Assembly: GCA_903902915.1 (NCBI GenBank)
Contig: CAIUWR010000015.1
Coordinates: forward strand, 1 to 64,000
From: an uncultured Hyphomicrobiales bacterium
GTDB taxonomy: Bacteria > Pseudomonadota > Alphaproteobacteria > Rhizobiales > Beijerinckiaceae
Reading direction: 5' to 3'
DNA: 64,000 nucleotides
This document shows, one piece after another, positions 18,136-27,296 of the stretch. Each line of letters opens with the position of its first letter. Positions within the stretch are counted from its first letter, which is position 1. The notes under the pieces were generated by a model. The model saw only the letters and a list, made by a program, of their open reading frames with translations, was not told where the DNA came from and did no database searches. The position numbers and the translations under genes are program-made.

Positions 18136-19194
18136 TCAGCGTTTTGGCACCGATTCCAGCGTGTCGCTGGCCTTTGGCTGCAGGGCGATTTTCACCCGAT
18201 CACGTACAGCCTGCGGCGCCTCGATCAAATCCCTGACAGTTGTCTGGAGGACTTCGCCCGTCATGGGCCGCACCTCCGCATTTTGCTGTTTTGCGTCGGC
18301 GATGAACTCAGGATCCGCAAGCGTATCCATGAAGGCTTTACGCAGGGCCGCCACCCGCTCTGCCGGCACGTCGGGGGTCGTCGCGACAGGCCGTCCGACC
18401 GTCACCGCCCTCGACATGAAATCGAGCAATGGCTTGTCCTGGGGCTGCACCGGTTGATCGAGAAGCAGCGGCGTGTCGGCAAGCTCTGCTTCACGCGCAA
18501 GTCCAACCTGAATCAAAGGGATAATGAGTTTGTCGGCGAGATAATGCGGCTTGGAGGTTTGATAGCCGGTGTAGGTGTTTGTGCCGCGGCCATCCACTTC
18601 GCCGCGTTCCATCGCAAGATCGACGTCTTGCCCACCTTGATAACCCAGGATGATCTTGAATTTGGTGCCGAGCACATTGTTATAGAAGGCAGGCAGTTGC
18701 ACCGATATGGAACCGGCGCCTGTGGAGCCGATCAGCGTTTCGGTCGCCTTGGCCTCGGCGAGCGTTTTGACTTTGGAGGTGTGCCACACGACGAGCAGCT
18801 GGTTGGCGTTCGCCAGATTGCCAATCCAGTTGAAGCTGCGCAGATCCACACGCAGGCCCGGACTAAGTTGCAACGCCTGATCGACGGGCAGGCCCTGGCT
18901 GACCATGGTCAGGATCGTGCCGTCTCTGGGGGCCACCTGCCCAACATGATTGGCCGCGATGATGCCGCCGCCGCCTGGCATATTGATCGGCGTGATCGTG
19001 GGATTGCCTGGAATATGGCGCCCCATGTGCCGGGCCAGCAGACGCGAATAAGAATCATAATCCCCGCCTGGCGGCGTGCGGATGATGAATTGCATCTGTT
19101 TGCCCCTGTAGAAGTCAGCCACAGGATCGGCGGCCGAGGGCGTCGCAGGGCAGGCCGCGAGCAAGGCGATCAGGCCCAGAACGTGCATCTTCAT
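18136..19194 (-). CDS. Bug/TctC-family periplasmic solute-binding protein
   Basis: A 352-residue protein with a signal peptide (MKMHVLGLIALLAACPATPSAA) and the Bug family layout: DFYRGKQMQFIIRTPPGGDYDSYSRLLARHMGRHIPGNPTI in pieces, then MPGGGGIIAANHV and GQDVDLAMERGEVDG. Bug proteins bind organic acids for tripartite tricarboxylate transporters, or act as orphan sensors. No TctA or TctB membrane partner is nearby. ATG 19194 has GGGGAGG upstream; the open frame continues far upstream but that part is antisense to the crotonase gene and not real. It shares the variant DFYxGK opening with the Bug genes at 28.4 and 58.3 kb. Confidence 0.85.
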   Translation of the reverse strand: MKMHVLGLIALLAACPATPSAADPVADFYRGKQMQFIIRTPPGGDYDSYSRLLARHMGRHIPGNPTITPINMPGGGGIIAANHVGQVAPRDGTILTMVSQGLPVDQALQLSPGLRVDLRSFNWIGNLANANQLLVVWHTSKVKTLAEAKATETLIGSTGAGSISVQLPAFYNNVLGTKFKIILGYQGGQDVDLAMERGEVDGRGTNTYTGYQTSKPHYLADKLIIPLIQVGLAREAELADTPLLLDQPVQPQDKPLLDFMSRAVTVGRPVATTPDVPAERVAALRKAFMDTLADPEFIADAKQQNAEVRPMTGEVLQTTVRDLIEAPQAVRDRVKIALQPKASDTLESVPKR

Positions 19195-19359
19195 CACATG
19201 TCCTCCCCGCATTTTATGCGCTTTGGAGGCGATCATGGCGGCAAGACGCCTTTCAGGCAAGGCGCCTTGCGAAAAGTTATAGGGAGACTTTTCCGGCGAG
19301 CGGCATTGACGGATCAACCGATCCTGGCATTTTATAGGGAAAACAAATGGGAGGAACGC

Positions 19360-20205
19360 ATGTCCGCTGTCGCCGCCGACAACTGGATCAATATCAAAAC
19401 CTGGCCTGAGCTGGTTCTTGACCAGTTGGAGGGCGCAGGGGTCGCCCGCATCACGCTGAACCGTCCCGAGAAGCGTAATTGCTGGAATGAGGCCATGTGC
19501 GAGGCCTTCATGCAGTCTCTTGAAATTGTGCGCGCCGACAAGGAGATCAAGGCGGTGATCACAAGGGGCGCTGGTCCGTGCTTCTCCTCGGGTCTTGATC
19601 TCAACTTCCTCAAGAGCGTCAGCGACGGCCCCTTGCTGGACTGGGATCGGCCAACGCCAACCATTCAGTTGGCTGAGGCCTTGCGCGGCTTTCCGCGCAT
19701 CATGATCGCTCAGGTTCATGGTTATTGCCTTGGCGGCGCGCTGGGCATCATGAATTGTCACGATCTGGTTTTTGCGGCTGAGGACGCACAGCTTGGCATG
19801 CCGGAAATTTTGCGTGGCAGTTTCGGCCAACTGGTGACGTCCACGCTTCTGCATGGCGGCGTGCCGATGAAGAAGCTGTCATTTATCGCGCTGGTGGGCC
19901 GCAATCTGTCTGGCGTCGAGGCCGATCAGCTCGGAATTGTGTCGCTGACGATGCCCGCAGCTGAACTTGAAGCGCAGACCGTCAAGATTGCGCGCGAAAT
20001 CGGATCGCGTCATCTGGCGCCGCTGGAACATCACAAAATCACGGCTCAGATGGGCCGCGACCTGACTCTTTCCCAAGCGATTCAACTGGACCAACTGGTC
20101 GGGCAGCGACTGCGCCGCGCCATGGACCCGCTCGGCGACGTGGGCGCCTATTTGAAGAGCCAGAAGGGTGGCCCGAATATCGATTTCAAACGCGACGACG
20201 TCTGA
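19360..20205 (+). CDS. Enoyl-CoA hydratase/isomerase family (crotonase) protein
   Basis: A 281-residue crotonase-fold protein. The acyl-CoA and oxyanion-hole segments CFSSGLDL (75-82) and GYCLGGALGI (121-130) are present, and E149 in GMPEILRG matches the second catalytic glutamate of hydratases. The first catalytic glutamate (in GGGCEL of the textbook enzyme) is replaced, here Gly129, so plain enoyl-CoA hydration is doubtful; an isomerase or other crotonase reaction is possible. GGGAGGAACGC precedes ATG 19360. It heads a catabolic cluster with the SDR 32 bases downstream. Confidence 0.85.
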   Translation: MSAVAADNWINIKTWPELVLDQLEGAGVARITLNRPEKRNCWNEAMCEAFMQSLEIVRADKEIKAVITRGAGPCFSSGLDLNFLKSVSDGPLLDWDRPTPTIQLAEALRGFPRIMIAQVHGYCLGGALGIMNCHDLVFAAEDAQLGMPEILRGSFGQLVTSTLLHGGVPMKKLSFIALVGRNLSGVEADQLGIVSLTMPAAELEAQTVKIAREIGSRHLAPLEHHKITAQMGRDLTLSQAIQLDQLVGQRLRRAMDPLGDVGAYLKSQKGGPNIDFKRDDV

Positions 20206-20237
20206 TCCAATTGCATTGTATGGTGGAGATTGCCCGA

Positions 20238-21002
20238 ATGTTGTCGAAGCTCAAGATGCAAGGCGAAGCTGTCGTCGTCACGGGCGGAGGCGCAGGCATA
20301 GGCAAGGCCGCCGCAGCGGCATTATGTGAAATGGGCGCCACGTCCGTCATCGTGGGCCGCACCGAAGCGACGTTGAAGGAAACACAATCCGAATTCCTCG
20401 CCAGGGGCTGGAAATGCGAGACCTTTGTCGCGGATATATCCCGCGAGGAGGATGTCAGTCGTCTGTCGAAATGGGCGGCTTCCACCTTTGCCGAGGTGAA
20501 GGCGGTCGTTAATAATGCCGGGAACAATTTCTCGTCGCCGATTCACGAATTGCCGACGGAGCGGTGGCGGGAGCTGATGGCGACCAATCTCGACAGCGTC
20601 TATTTCATGTGCCGTGATTTCATTCCGCTTTTGCTGAAATCGAAGCGGCCGTCCATCGTCAATGTCGCCTCAACCTTCGGCGTCATCGGCAATGCGAAAA
20701 TGCCGGTCTATTGTGCGACGAAGGGGGGCGTTGTGAATCTGACGCGGCAGCTCGCCATAGATTATGGCGCCCAAGGGCTGCGGGTGAATTCGGTATGTCC
20801 AGGCTCAACGCTTTCGCCGCGCTATAAGGGCTATATCGACAAAGGGTTGGTCAAGATGGACGCCGTGAATGCGCGCATCATGCTGGGCCGTCCGGCGGAA
20901 TGCGAAGAAATCGGCGATGTGATCGCCTTTCTCGTCTCCGACGCAGCGTCATTCGTGACCGGCGCGACGATGCTCGTGGATGGCGGTCAAACCATTCATT
21001 GA
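20238..21002 (+). CDS. Short-chain dehydrogenase/reductase (SDR)
   Basis: A classical SDR of 254 residues: TGGGAGIG cofactor motif near the N terminus, NNAG (VVNNAGNNF), catalytic Ser in NVAST and the YCATK catalytic pair, ending with FVTGATMLVDGG. Oxidises or reduces an alcohol/keto group with NAD(P). I place the start at ATG 20238 because GGAG lies 9 bases before it; ATG 20220 would add six residues. It follows the crotonase gene closely and probably acts on the same acyl-CoA or ring intermediate (inference). Confidence 0.87.
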   Translation: MLSKLKMQGEAVVVTGGGAGIGKAAAAALCEMGATSVIVGRTEATLKETQSEFLARGWKCETFVADISREEDVSRLSKWAASTFAEVKAVVNNAGNNFSSPIHELPTERWRELMATNLDSVYFMCRDFIPLLLKSKRPSIVNVASTFGVIGNAKMPVYCATKGGVVNLTRQLAIDYGAQGLRVNSVCPGSTLSPRYKGYIDKGLVKMDAVNARIMLGRPAECEEIGDVIAFLVSDAASFVTGATMLVDGGQTIH

Positions 21003-21041
21003 TCGAGCGGTCGTCGCCTCCCGGTTGGTGGCGGTCGCTGG

Positions 21042-21821
21042 TCAAGGCACCATCACGGCGCCGCCGTTAATAGCGACGCCTTGACCCGTCATATAGGCCG
21101 CGTCTGAACTCACCAGATAGGCTGCGAGACCGGCGACGTCTTCCGGATACCCAATTCGGCCCATCGGGTTGCGCGTTTTGGCATGGGCATGAAGGTCCGC
21201 CTCCGGCGTCGCCGCCAGCGGCATGGCGGTCAAGGATTGTCCCGGAATGATCGCGTTGACGCGAATGCCGTGCTTCGCCCATTCAAGGGCGAGCGACTTC
21301 GTCAACGAGAGGATCGCCGCCTTGGTGCAGGCATAGTTGGCGCCTTTCGCCGCGCCCTCCACAGCTCGTCCAGAGGCCAGATTGATCACGACGCCGCGCC
21401 CTTGTGCGATCATCATGGGGCCAAAGGTTTTTGCGATCAGGAAGGGGGCGGTGATGTTGACTTTCAACGTCAGTTCCCAGTCCGCTAGAGACATGTCGAT
21501 CACCTCTGCGCGCGGGAACACGCTCGCATTATTGATGATGCAATAGGGCGCGTCAAAGGTGGAGACCGTGCTTTGCGCGCACATGGCGATGGACGCGGGG
21601 TCGGATAGATCAACGCGGAAAAAGCCGCCATCTCCGCCATTTTGGCGCACCAGGCGCGCCGTTTCTGCGCCATCATTTTCATTGATGTCCCAAATGGCGA
21701 TGCGCGCGCCCATGCTTGCGAGACGAAGGGAAAATGCGCGGCCAAAACCTCCGCCGCCGCCGGTGACGATCACGACATCGCCTGCCTTCAGGCCATCGCG
21801 TTCAATGCCGTCCATAGCCAT
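21042..21821 (-). CDS. Short-chain dehydrogenase/reductase (SDR)
   Basis: A 259-residue classical SDR on the opposite strand, convergent with the preceding SDR. Motifs: VIVTGGGGGFGRAF, INNASVF, the YACTK catalytic pair, and a C-terminal MTGQGVAINGG. The two SDRs are only family-level similar. The ATG at 21821 follows GGGAGGGCGAA. A 255-base gap separates it from the divergent hydrolase gene at 22077, so both promoters probably lie there. Substrate unknown. Confidence 0.87.
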   Translation of the reverse strand: MAMDGIERDGLKAGDVVIVTGGGGGFGRAFSLRLASMGARIAIWDINENDGAETARLVRQNGGDGGFFRVDLSDPASIAMCAQSTVSTFDAPYCIINNASVFPRAEVIDMSLADWELTLKVNITAPFLIAKTFGPMMIAQGRGVVINLASGRAVEGAAKGANYACTKAAILSLTKSLALEWAKHGIRVNAIIPGQSLTAMPLAATPEADLHAHAKTRNPMGRIGYPEDVAGLAAYLVSSDAAYMTGQGVAINGGAVMVP

Positions 21822-22076
21822 TTCGCCCTCCCATGTTGCGCTCTTCGGGCCGCAGCCTCGCGACGACGCTTATCATTTGCGATGAGATTAGCTCTCAATC
21901 CGACGCCCGGCAATATGGATCTGGAGTGGCGCCGGGGGCGGCGATCAATTCCTCCAATTGGGCGGCCCGCTGGTTCCGGTTTTTCATTTCCAATTGACTG
22001 CCCGGACAAAAAATGAATGATCGTAGCTGCGTAAAAACGGCTGAATGAGAGACCGTCCGCAAAAAGGGGCTGGCCG

Positions 22077-22862
22077 ATGGGTGAGGAAGCGGTTGCATTT
22101 GATATTGGCGGAACGCCGGCAATTGCACAGATTTATGGGCAGGGACGCGATATTCTCTATCTTTCCGCAGGGCTCTGGTTTGCGGATGAAAGCGCATTCA
22201 TTCAGCGACTGGCGCGCAATGGTCGCGTCATAGTTCCCATCGCGCCAGGCTTTGGGGCCGCTCCCGCGGATCGTCGCTGGAATCATGTCGATGATCTCGC
22301 TTATCTTTATCTCGACCTGATCGACCGCATGAAGCTCTCGGAGCTTGTGCTTGTCGGCGCGTCCTTTGGCGGATGGGTCGCAGCCGAGATGGCGATCAAG
22401 TCCTGCGCCGCTTTTTCGTCGATCACGCTCATCGATCCGCTTGGCGTCAAGATAGGCGATCGCTTCACGCGCGACATCGCCGATCTGTTCGGCTTGCCTG
22501 ACGCAGAGCTTCGCGCTCGCGCCTATGTTGATCCATCCGTCTTTGAGGCGGATGTGAAAAAGATCTCCGACGACGAGTTGGCCCGTCGCATGCGCGCGAG
22601 AGAGGGGCTGGCGCGCTATGGCTGGACGCCGTTCATGCATGATCCGAAATTGCTGTCCCGCTTGCGTCGCATCACTGTCCCCACCCAGTTCATTTGGGGC
22701 GCGCATGATCAGATCGCATCGCCAGACTATGGGCGCGCCTATGCGAGCCATGTGCCCGGCGCCGTCTTCACGCAGATCGCGGATGCAGCCCATGTTCCGC
22801 AAGTCGAACGACCGCAAGCGACGCTCGACGCCATTCTCTCCTTCGCCGACGCTCATCGCTAG
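22077..22862 (+). CDS. Alpha/beta-fold hydrolase
   Basis: A 261-residue hydrolase with the nucleophile elbow GASFGG (Ser96), an acid region WGAHDQIASP and a late His (DAAHVPQVE), the usual Ser-Asp-His order. This branch includes C-C bond hydrolases and carboxylesterases of ring-degradation pathways. It is followed 16 bases later by a flavin monooxygenase gene, so the pair is probably co-transcribed and acts in one degradation route. No signal peptide. Confidence 0.85.
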   Translation: MGEEAVAFDIGGTPAIAQIYGQGRDILYLSAGLWFADESAFIQRLARNGRVIVPIAPGFGAAPADRRWNHVDDLAYLYLDLIDRMKLSELVLVGASFGGWVAAEMAIKSCAAFSSITLIDPLGVKIGDRFTRDIADLFGLPDAELRARAYVDPSVFEADVKKISDDELARRMRAREGLARYGWTPFMHDPKLLSRLRRITVPTQFIWGAHDQIASPDYGRAYASHVPGAVFTQIADAAHVPQVERPQATLDAILSFADAHR

Positions 22863-22878
22863 ATCAGGGTGACCCGCC

Positions 22879-24078
22879 ATGCGCATTTTCCACTTTTCAG
22901 AAGAACCCTATCCCGACGCCTGGGGCGCCGAGCGCCCGTCGCTTCGCATCACGCTGCCCAACGAACTCTGCGATCCCGATGTGGCGCACAACCTTTACCA
23001 CCGCTACATCGACGAGTGGATGCTCGCCGATGAACTGGGTTTCGACATCATGCTCAATGAGCATCATTCCACCGCCACATGCCTCACGGCTTCCGCTTCC
23101 GTCATTCTGGCGATTCTGGCGCGCGTGACAAAGCGCGCGCGGTTGCTGATTCTTGGCGTGCCGGTTGGCAATCGGCCCGACCCCATCAGGGTCGCGGAAG
23201 AAATGTCGATGATTGACGTGATCTCGAAAGGGCGGCTCGAATTCGGCATGATCAAGGGCGTGCCCTATGACATCGAGCCGGCCAATTCCAATGCGGTGAC
23301 GCTCATGCCGCGCTTTTGGGAGGCGCATGACCTCATTGTGAAGGCGATGACGACGACGTCAGGGCCCTTCAGTTTCGAGGGCGACTTCTTCCACTATCGC
23401 AACGTGAACATATGGCCGCGCCCGTATCAACAGCCTCGGCCGCCCATCTGGGTCTCGACGGCGACGCCTACGAACGCGGTCGAGATCGGAGCGCGCGGCC
23501 ATGTGATGGCGAGCTTCATGGGCGGCATGGCGGAAACCGTAAAGCTGCATAAAGCCTATGCCCAGGGCTATCGGGAAGGCGGCCATGGGACGCAGGTGCC
23601 CGTCGACCGCTTCGCCTATCTGGCCATGTGCGGCGTCGCGTCTGACGAGGCCGAGGGGCGTCGCCGGTGCGATCTGATCGCAGACTATTTGCGCACCAAC
23701 GCGCAGGTGGCCGACCCTTTCAACAAGCCGCCCGGTTATTTCAGCGTCGAAGCCGCCATGCGCTCCGCGCGGTCGCCCAACCCGCGCGCCTTTCGCACGC
23801 TGATGACGCCCAAGGGCAGGCCTGTCGAGCTTTCGACGGCCTCGCTCGACGATTTCATCGAATGTGGCATCGCCTTCGCGGGCACGCCTGATCAGGTCTT
23901 CGATCAGATCTGCGCGTTCACCGATGGCATTGGGGGGCTCGGCAATCTTCTGTTGATGACGCAGGGCGGACACCTTGGCGCGGCGGACACGACGGACAGC
24001 ATGCGCCTGTTCGCGCGCGAGGTGATGCCGCGATTGCGCGAGCGCCTTGCGCAAAGGCAGTTCTTCGAGGCCGCCTAG
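22879..24078 (+). CDS. LLM-class (luciferase-like) flavin-dependent monooxygenase
   Basis: A 399-residue luciferase-fold oxidoreductase: FDIMLNEHHSTATC near the N terminus, then VGNRPDPIRVAEEMSMIDVISKGR (read in two parts) that is typical of bacterial LLM enzymes, and a C-terminal FAGTPDQVFDQI. These use reduced FMN from a separate reductase to oxygenate organic substrates; no reductase is adjacent. The hydrolase upstream and the Bug protein downstream suggest a small uptake-and-degradation unit (inference). Confidence 0.88.
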   Translation: MRIFHFSEEPYPDAWGAERPSLRITLPNELCDPDVAHNLYHRYIDEWMLADELGFDIMLNEHHSTATCLTASASVILAILARVTKRARLLILGVPVGNRPDPIRVAEEMSMIDVISKGRLEFGMIKGVPYDIEPANSNAVTLMPRFWEAHDLIVKAMTTTSGPFSFEGDFFHYRNVNIWPRPYQQPRPPIWVSTATPTNAVEIGARGHVMASFMGGMAETVKLHKAYAQGYREGGHGTQVPVDRFAYLAMCGVASDEAEGRRRCDLIADYLRTNAQVADPFNKPPGYFSVEAAMRSARSPNPRAFRTLMTPKGRPVELSTASLDDFIECGIAFAGTPDQVFDQICAFTDGIGGLGNLLLMTQGGHLGAADTTDSMRLFAREVMPRLRERLAQRQFFEAA

Positions 24079-24118
24079 AGGTTCTTTTAACATAAGAAAA
24101 ACATTCGGGAGGTGAGGC

Positions 24119-25096
24119 ATGCCGAATTTCGTCGCACGGGTTCTGATATGTCTCGCCTCCTTGATCTGCGTGGCGTCGATGGCGGCGGCGCAGGACAACT
24201 ATCCCTCTCGTCAGGTTCGGCTGGTGATGCCTTTCCCGCCAGGATCCAGCACGGACATCCTCGCGCGCATCATGGCCGATCAACTCTCGCGGAAATGGGG
24301 GCAACCCGTCGTCGTGAACAATGTGGTCGGCGCGACGGGCAACATTGGCGCGGCGACAGTGTACCGCGCCGCTCCCGATGGCTACACGCTATTGTTCTCG
24401 CCGCCGACCTCTTTCGCCACCAATGCGGCCTTGTTCAAAAATCCCGGCTTTGATCCGGAGAAATGGTCGCCTCTGGGGCTCATCGCGACAGTGCCCTATA
24501 TGTTGGCGGTGCGGGGCGGTTTTCCCGGCTCGACGCTGGCGGATCTGATCGCCTACGCGCGGCAAAACCCCGGAAAGACCAAATATGCCACGGCAGGCTT
24601 GGGATCCACCATTCAGCTTGCGGCGCTTGAATTTGGTCGGCGGGCGAACCTCAATCTGCTTGAGGTTCCCTACCGTGGCGCAGCCCCGGCCTTGACCGCC
24701 GTCATGGCGGGGGAGGCGGATTTTCTGTTCGATGTGATTTCAACCTCTATACCCATGTTGAAAGACGGCCTCATCAAGCCGCTCGCAGTAGGATCGTTGA
24801 AGCGGTCCATCTTCCTGCCGGACGTGCCGACGGTGGCTGAACAGGGCCTGCCCGGCTTTCGCGCCGTGACCTGGTTCGCCATTGCCGGCCCCCCGGATAT
24901 GGCGCCTGCCTTGATTGAGAAAATCAACGCCGACATTCGCGCGATTCTCGTGCAGCCTGATGTGATCGAGCGCATTCGCGGCATACAGATGGACCCAGCT
25001 CCCTCGACCCCGGCTGAAACCTACAAATGGTTTCGCGAAGAGGCGGAGCTCTGGGGGCGGATCATCCGCGACGCTGGCATCGCCCCCGCCGATTAA
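24119..25096 (+). CDS. Bug/TctC-family periplasmic solute-binding protein
   Basis: A 325-residue typical Bug protein: signal peptide (ICVASMAAAQ), the classic SRQVRLVMPFPPGSSTDILAR opening, VVNNVVGATGNIGAA, and PYRGAAPALTAVMAGE. GGAGGTGAGG gives a very strong ribosome site. It belongs to the standard Bug branch, unlike the DFYxGK branch represented by the three other Bug genes here. No TctAB permease is close; it may serve a permease encoded elsewhere. It closes the hydrolase/monooxygenase cluster. Confidence 0.9.
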   Translation: MPNFVARVLICLASLICVASMAAAQDNYPSRQVRLVMPFPPGSSTDILARIMADQLSRKWGQPVVVNNVVGATGNIGAATVYRAAPDGYTLLFSPPTSFATNAALFKNPGFDPEKWSPLGLIATVPYMLAVRGGFPGSTLADLIAYARQNPGKTKYATAGLGSTIQLAALEFGRRANLNLLEVPYRGAAPALTAVMAGEADFLFDVISTSIPMLKDGLIKPLAVGSLKRSIFLPDVPTVAEQGLPGFRAVTWFAIAGPPDMAPALIEKINADIRAILVQPDVIERIRGIQMDPAPSTPAETYKWFREEAELWGRIIRDAGIAPAD

Positions 25097-25231
25097 TGCG
25101 CGCCGAACCAATTTGGCGGCTTGATATTTTTGTGAATAACTTCCTGTGGGTGAAGGTGATCGTCATCCTGATCGCTGGAAGCGCAATGCTATGCTATGCG
25201 TTGTTTCCACACGCAATGGCATGATTGAAAA

Positions 25232-25921
25232 GTGGATGACCAACGTCCTGCCTTTCATGTGGAGTCAGTGGCTTCAGCTGGATTGGGGTGGCTCGTGCGT
25301 CTGAATGGCTTGGCTGCCAATGTTGTCGGTGGGTTGATGTGCCTCGCTCTGTCTCATGTCTGCGCTTTTGCGCAGACACAGACAAAGGAGCCGTCGCCTT
25401 TTGATTGGCTAAGACCCGACGCCCCGCCCGTGAACCGGCCATCAACGCCGATGCTCAACTCGCCGGTTCAAAGTGTGGTCGAGGACAGGGCGCCGCCGTT
25501 GGTGGAGCCTTCGGGTCAGGCGGTCAGTCCGACCATGCCGCAGACGCCCGTGGCTCTGGCGCCCGCATCCCCACCGCCATTGGTTTTGCCCTCTGGTTCG
25601 CCCAAGCCTTCGAAAATTGCGCCGAGCCCTGCGCCGAGTCCTGCGGTCCAGCATCGCAAGGCGAAGCCTGTGTTCGACCGGCTTGATGTGACGAATAATC
25701 GTGTGGGGATTTTGAACGAACTCAAGTTCGTCTCGATCAAGCCGGACGGGAAGTCTTTCGTCCTCAAGCCGGGCTTGAAAGGGGGGCAGAGCGTCCAGGT
25801 GGAGGTTCCCAAGGATTTGGGATGTATTTTCGTCGTTTGGGTGCAGGTCGGCGACGACCCGTCCGAACAACATGAGGGCATTGATCTTTGCGATGACAAG
25901 AAGGTCTTCCTGATCAATTAG
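25232..25921 (+). CDS. Hypothetical exported protein with proline-rich linker
   Basis: Up to 229 residues. A hydrophobic leader (LAANVVGGLMCLALSHVCAFAQ) looks like a signal peptide; a GTG at 25295 with GGGGTGG upstream would give it a conventional length, so the true start may be there rather than GTG 25232. Residues about 55-145 are rich in Pro, Ser and Ala; the last 80 residues form a compact domain with a conserved-looking DRLDVTNNRVGILNELKFVSI and two Cys (GCIF, LCDD). No family is recognised. It lies upstream of a membrane acyltransferase. Confidence 0.6.
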   Translation: MDDQRPAFHVESVASAGLGWLVRLNGLAANVVGGLMCLALSHVCAFAQTQTKEPSPFDWLRPDAPPVNRPSTPMLNSPVQSVVEDRAPPLVEPSGQAVSPTMPQTPVALAPASPPPLVLPSGSPKPSKIAPSPAPSPAVQHRKAKPVFDRLDVTNNRVGILNELKFVSIKPDGKSFVLKPGLKGGQSVQVEVPKDLGCIFVVWVQVGDDPSEQHEGIDLCDDKKVFLIN

Positions 25922-26034
25922 CCTCGCGCATGATAGTGCTTGAGCTTGACTTTTTTTCAAAGTTTAAACAGCAAAACAACCTTGCAGGCAGCGGCGATAA
26001 GATTGCATAAGCAGCCCATATCAGGAGAGCTGAA

Positions 26035-27237
26035 ATGGGGGCGGATGCACGTCGTCTGATGTCGTTGGAACCAGTCGCCGCCACAAGATTGGCAATTGCG
26101 GATCTGGTCAGCGCGGCGGAGCGCCAGATGGGCGGTATGGACTTTTCAATAAGCCCGTCGCTCTCGCGCACTCTGGATCTGTTGCGCTCTTTGGCGGCGT
26201 TCCTTGTGGTCGTGAATCATGTCGGCGAGGCGTTGTTTCATTTTGAGGACGGCCTCGACCTGTTCAATCTGTTCGCGTTTCAATTGTTCTACCTCGGTCA
26301 TCAGGGCGTGATGATTTTATTTGTGGTCAGCGGCTTTCTGGTCGGGCGGGCGGCGATGCATTGCATCGCCAAAAGCGGCCAAGGCATGGTCGATTATGCG
26401 GTTGATCGGATGACGCGCATCTATGTCGTGCTCATTCCTGCTCTGGTCATCGGCTTTCTGTCCGATCAGATTTTGGCGCATGTATATTCGGGCCCGGAGT
26501 TTTCTTATGTGAAGGATCGGACCGATCTGTTGATCTTCATGGGCAATCTGGTTGGCTTGCAGACCATGTTCGTCCCGACGTTCGGCAGCAATGGTCCGCT
26601 ATGGAGCCTGGCGTGCGAGCTATGGTATTATCTGATGTTTCCGACGTTTTTGTTGGTCATTTTTGGCAAAGGCTTGCGGGTCAGGTTGGTGGCTCTGGTC
26701 ATTTTATCGGCGTCTCTCGTCACCGTTTCAGATGTTGTTCTCCGTTATGGGGTGATCTGGTGTCTGGGACTGTTTTGCTGGCTGCCCAGACGTCGGTTAG
26801 CGCCCAAATGGGTTGCCTGGACCCTGCTGGTCTGTTGCCTCGCCTCGGCCAACAACGAATACTTATGGTCGCGTGGTTGGGGCTTTACGCATATTGTCGC
26901 CACCGCCCTCTGCGTCGCGCTTATCATCAACAGCTGCCGTCATGATCAGACCATCTCAAAAGCAAAAGCTGGCGCCATTTCAAAATTTTTCGCGAAGTTC
27001 ACCTATAGCCTCTATCTTTACCACTACCCGCCGCTGATGATTGTCGTCGCAATGACGTTGAAAAATAATTTTGTCTCCTACAGTCATCTGGGCGTGACGG
27101 AGGCGATTTCGGCCATAGGTCTTCTGGTTCTTTTATATGCGTATGGTTTCGCGTTTTTCTGGGTGACGGAGCGTCATTATCATCGCGTTCGCGAATTCGT
27201 GAGAGCCCGAATCGCGCCGCTGCGTTTGGGGTTCTGA
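26035..27237 (+). CDS. Acyltransferase family 3 (OafA/YrhL-like) integral membrane protein
   Basis: A 400-residue polytopic membrane protein with the family markers LDLLRSLAAFLVVVNHVGE (conserved His) and GVMILFVVSGFLVGR, then LWSLACELWYYLMFP, where a Glu is conserved, and about ten hydrophobic helices. Probably transfers an acyl group to a surface glycan or lipid. CAGGAGAGC precedes the ATG at 26035. The N-terminal 40 residues are polar and unusual for the family. Only family-level resemblance to the acyltransferase at 4.1 kb. Confidence 0.87.
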   Translation: MGADARRLMSLEPVAATRLAIADLVSAAERQMGGMDFSISPSLSRTLDLLRSLAAFLVVVNHVGEALFHFEDGLDLFNLFAFQLFYLGHQGVMILFVVSGFLVGRAAMHCIAKSGQGMVDYAVDRMTRIYVVLIPALVIGFLSDQILAHVYSGPEFSYVKDRTDLLIFMGNLVGLQTMFVPTFGSNGPLWSLACELWYYLMFPTFLLVIFGKGLRVRLVALVILSASLVTVSDVVLRYGVIWCLGLFCWLPRRRLAPKWVAWTLLVCCLASANNEYLWSRGWGFTHIVATALCVALIINSCRHDQTISKAKAGAISKFFAKFTYSLYLYHYPPLMIVVAMTLKNNFVSYSHLGVTEAISAIGLLVLLYAYGFAFFWVTERHYHRVREFVRARIAPLRLGF

Positions 27238-27254
27238 GATTTTTTCCATGCAAC

Positions 27255-27286
27255 GGCCCGCATCCCTGGCGAATGCGGGCCTCTTT
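27255..27286. terminator. Intrinsic terminator between convergent genes
   Basis: GGCCCGCAT (27255-27263) pairs perfectly with ATGCGGGCC (27273-27281), followed by TCTTT on the plus strand. It separates the convergent acyltransferase and TAXI genes. Confidence 0.75.
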
Positions 27287-27296
27287 CGACAGATTG

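Noticed and set aside
19195-19854. Long upstream extension of the minus-strand Bug gene frame
   Set aside because: It is antisense to the crotonase gene, which has its own motifs and ribosome site; the signal peptide and ribosome site at 19194 mark the real start.
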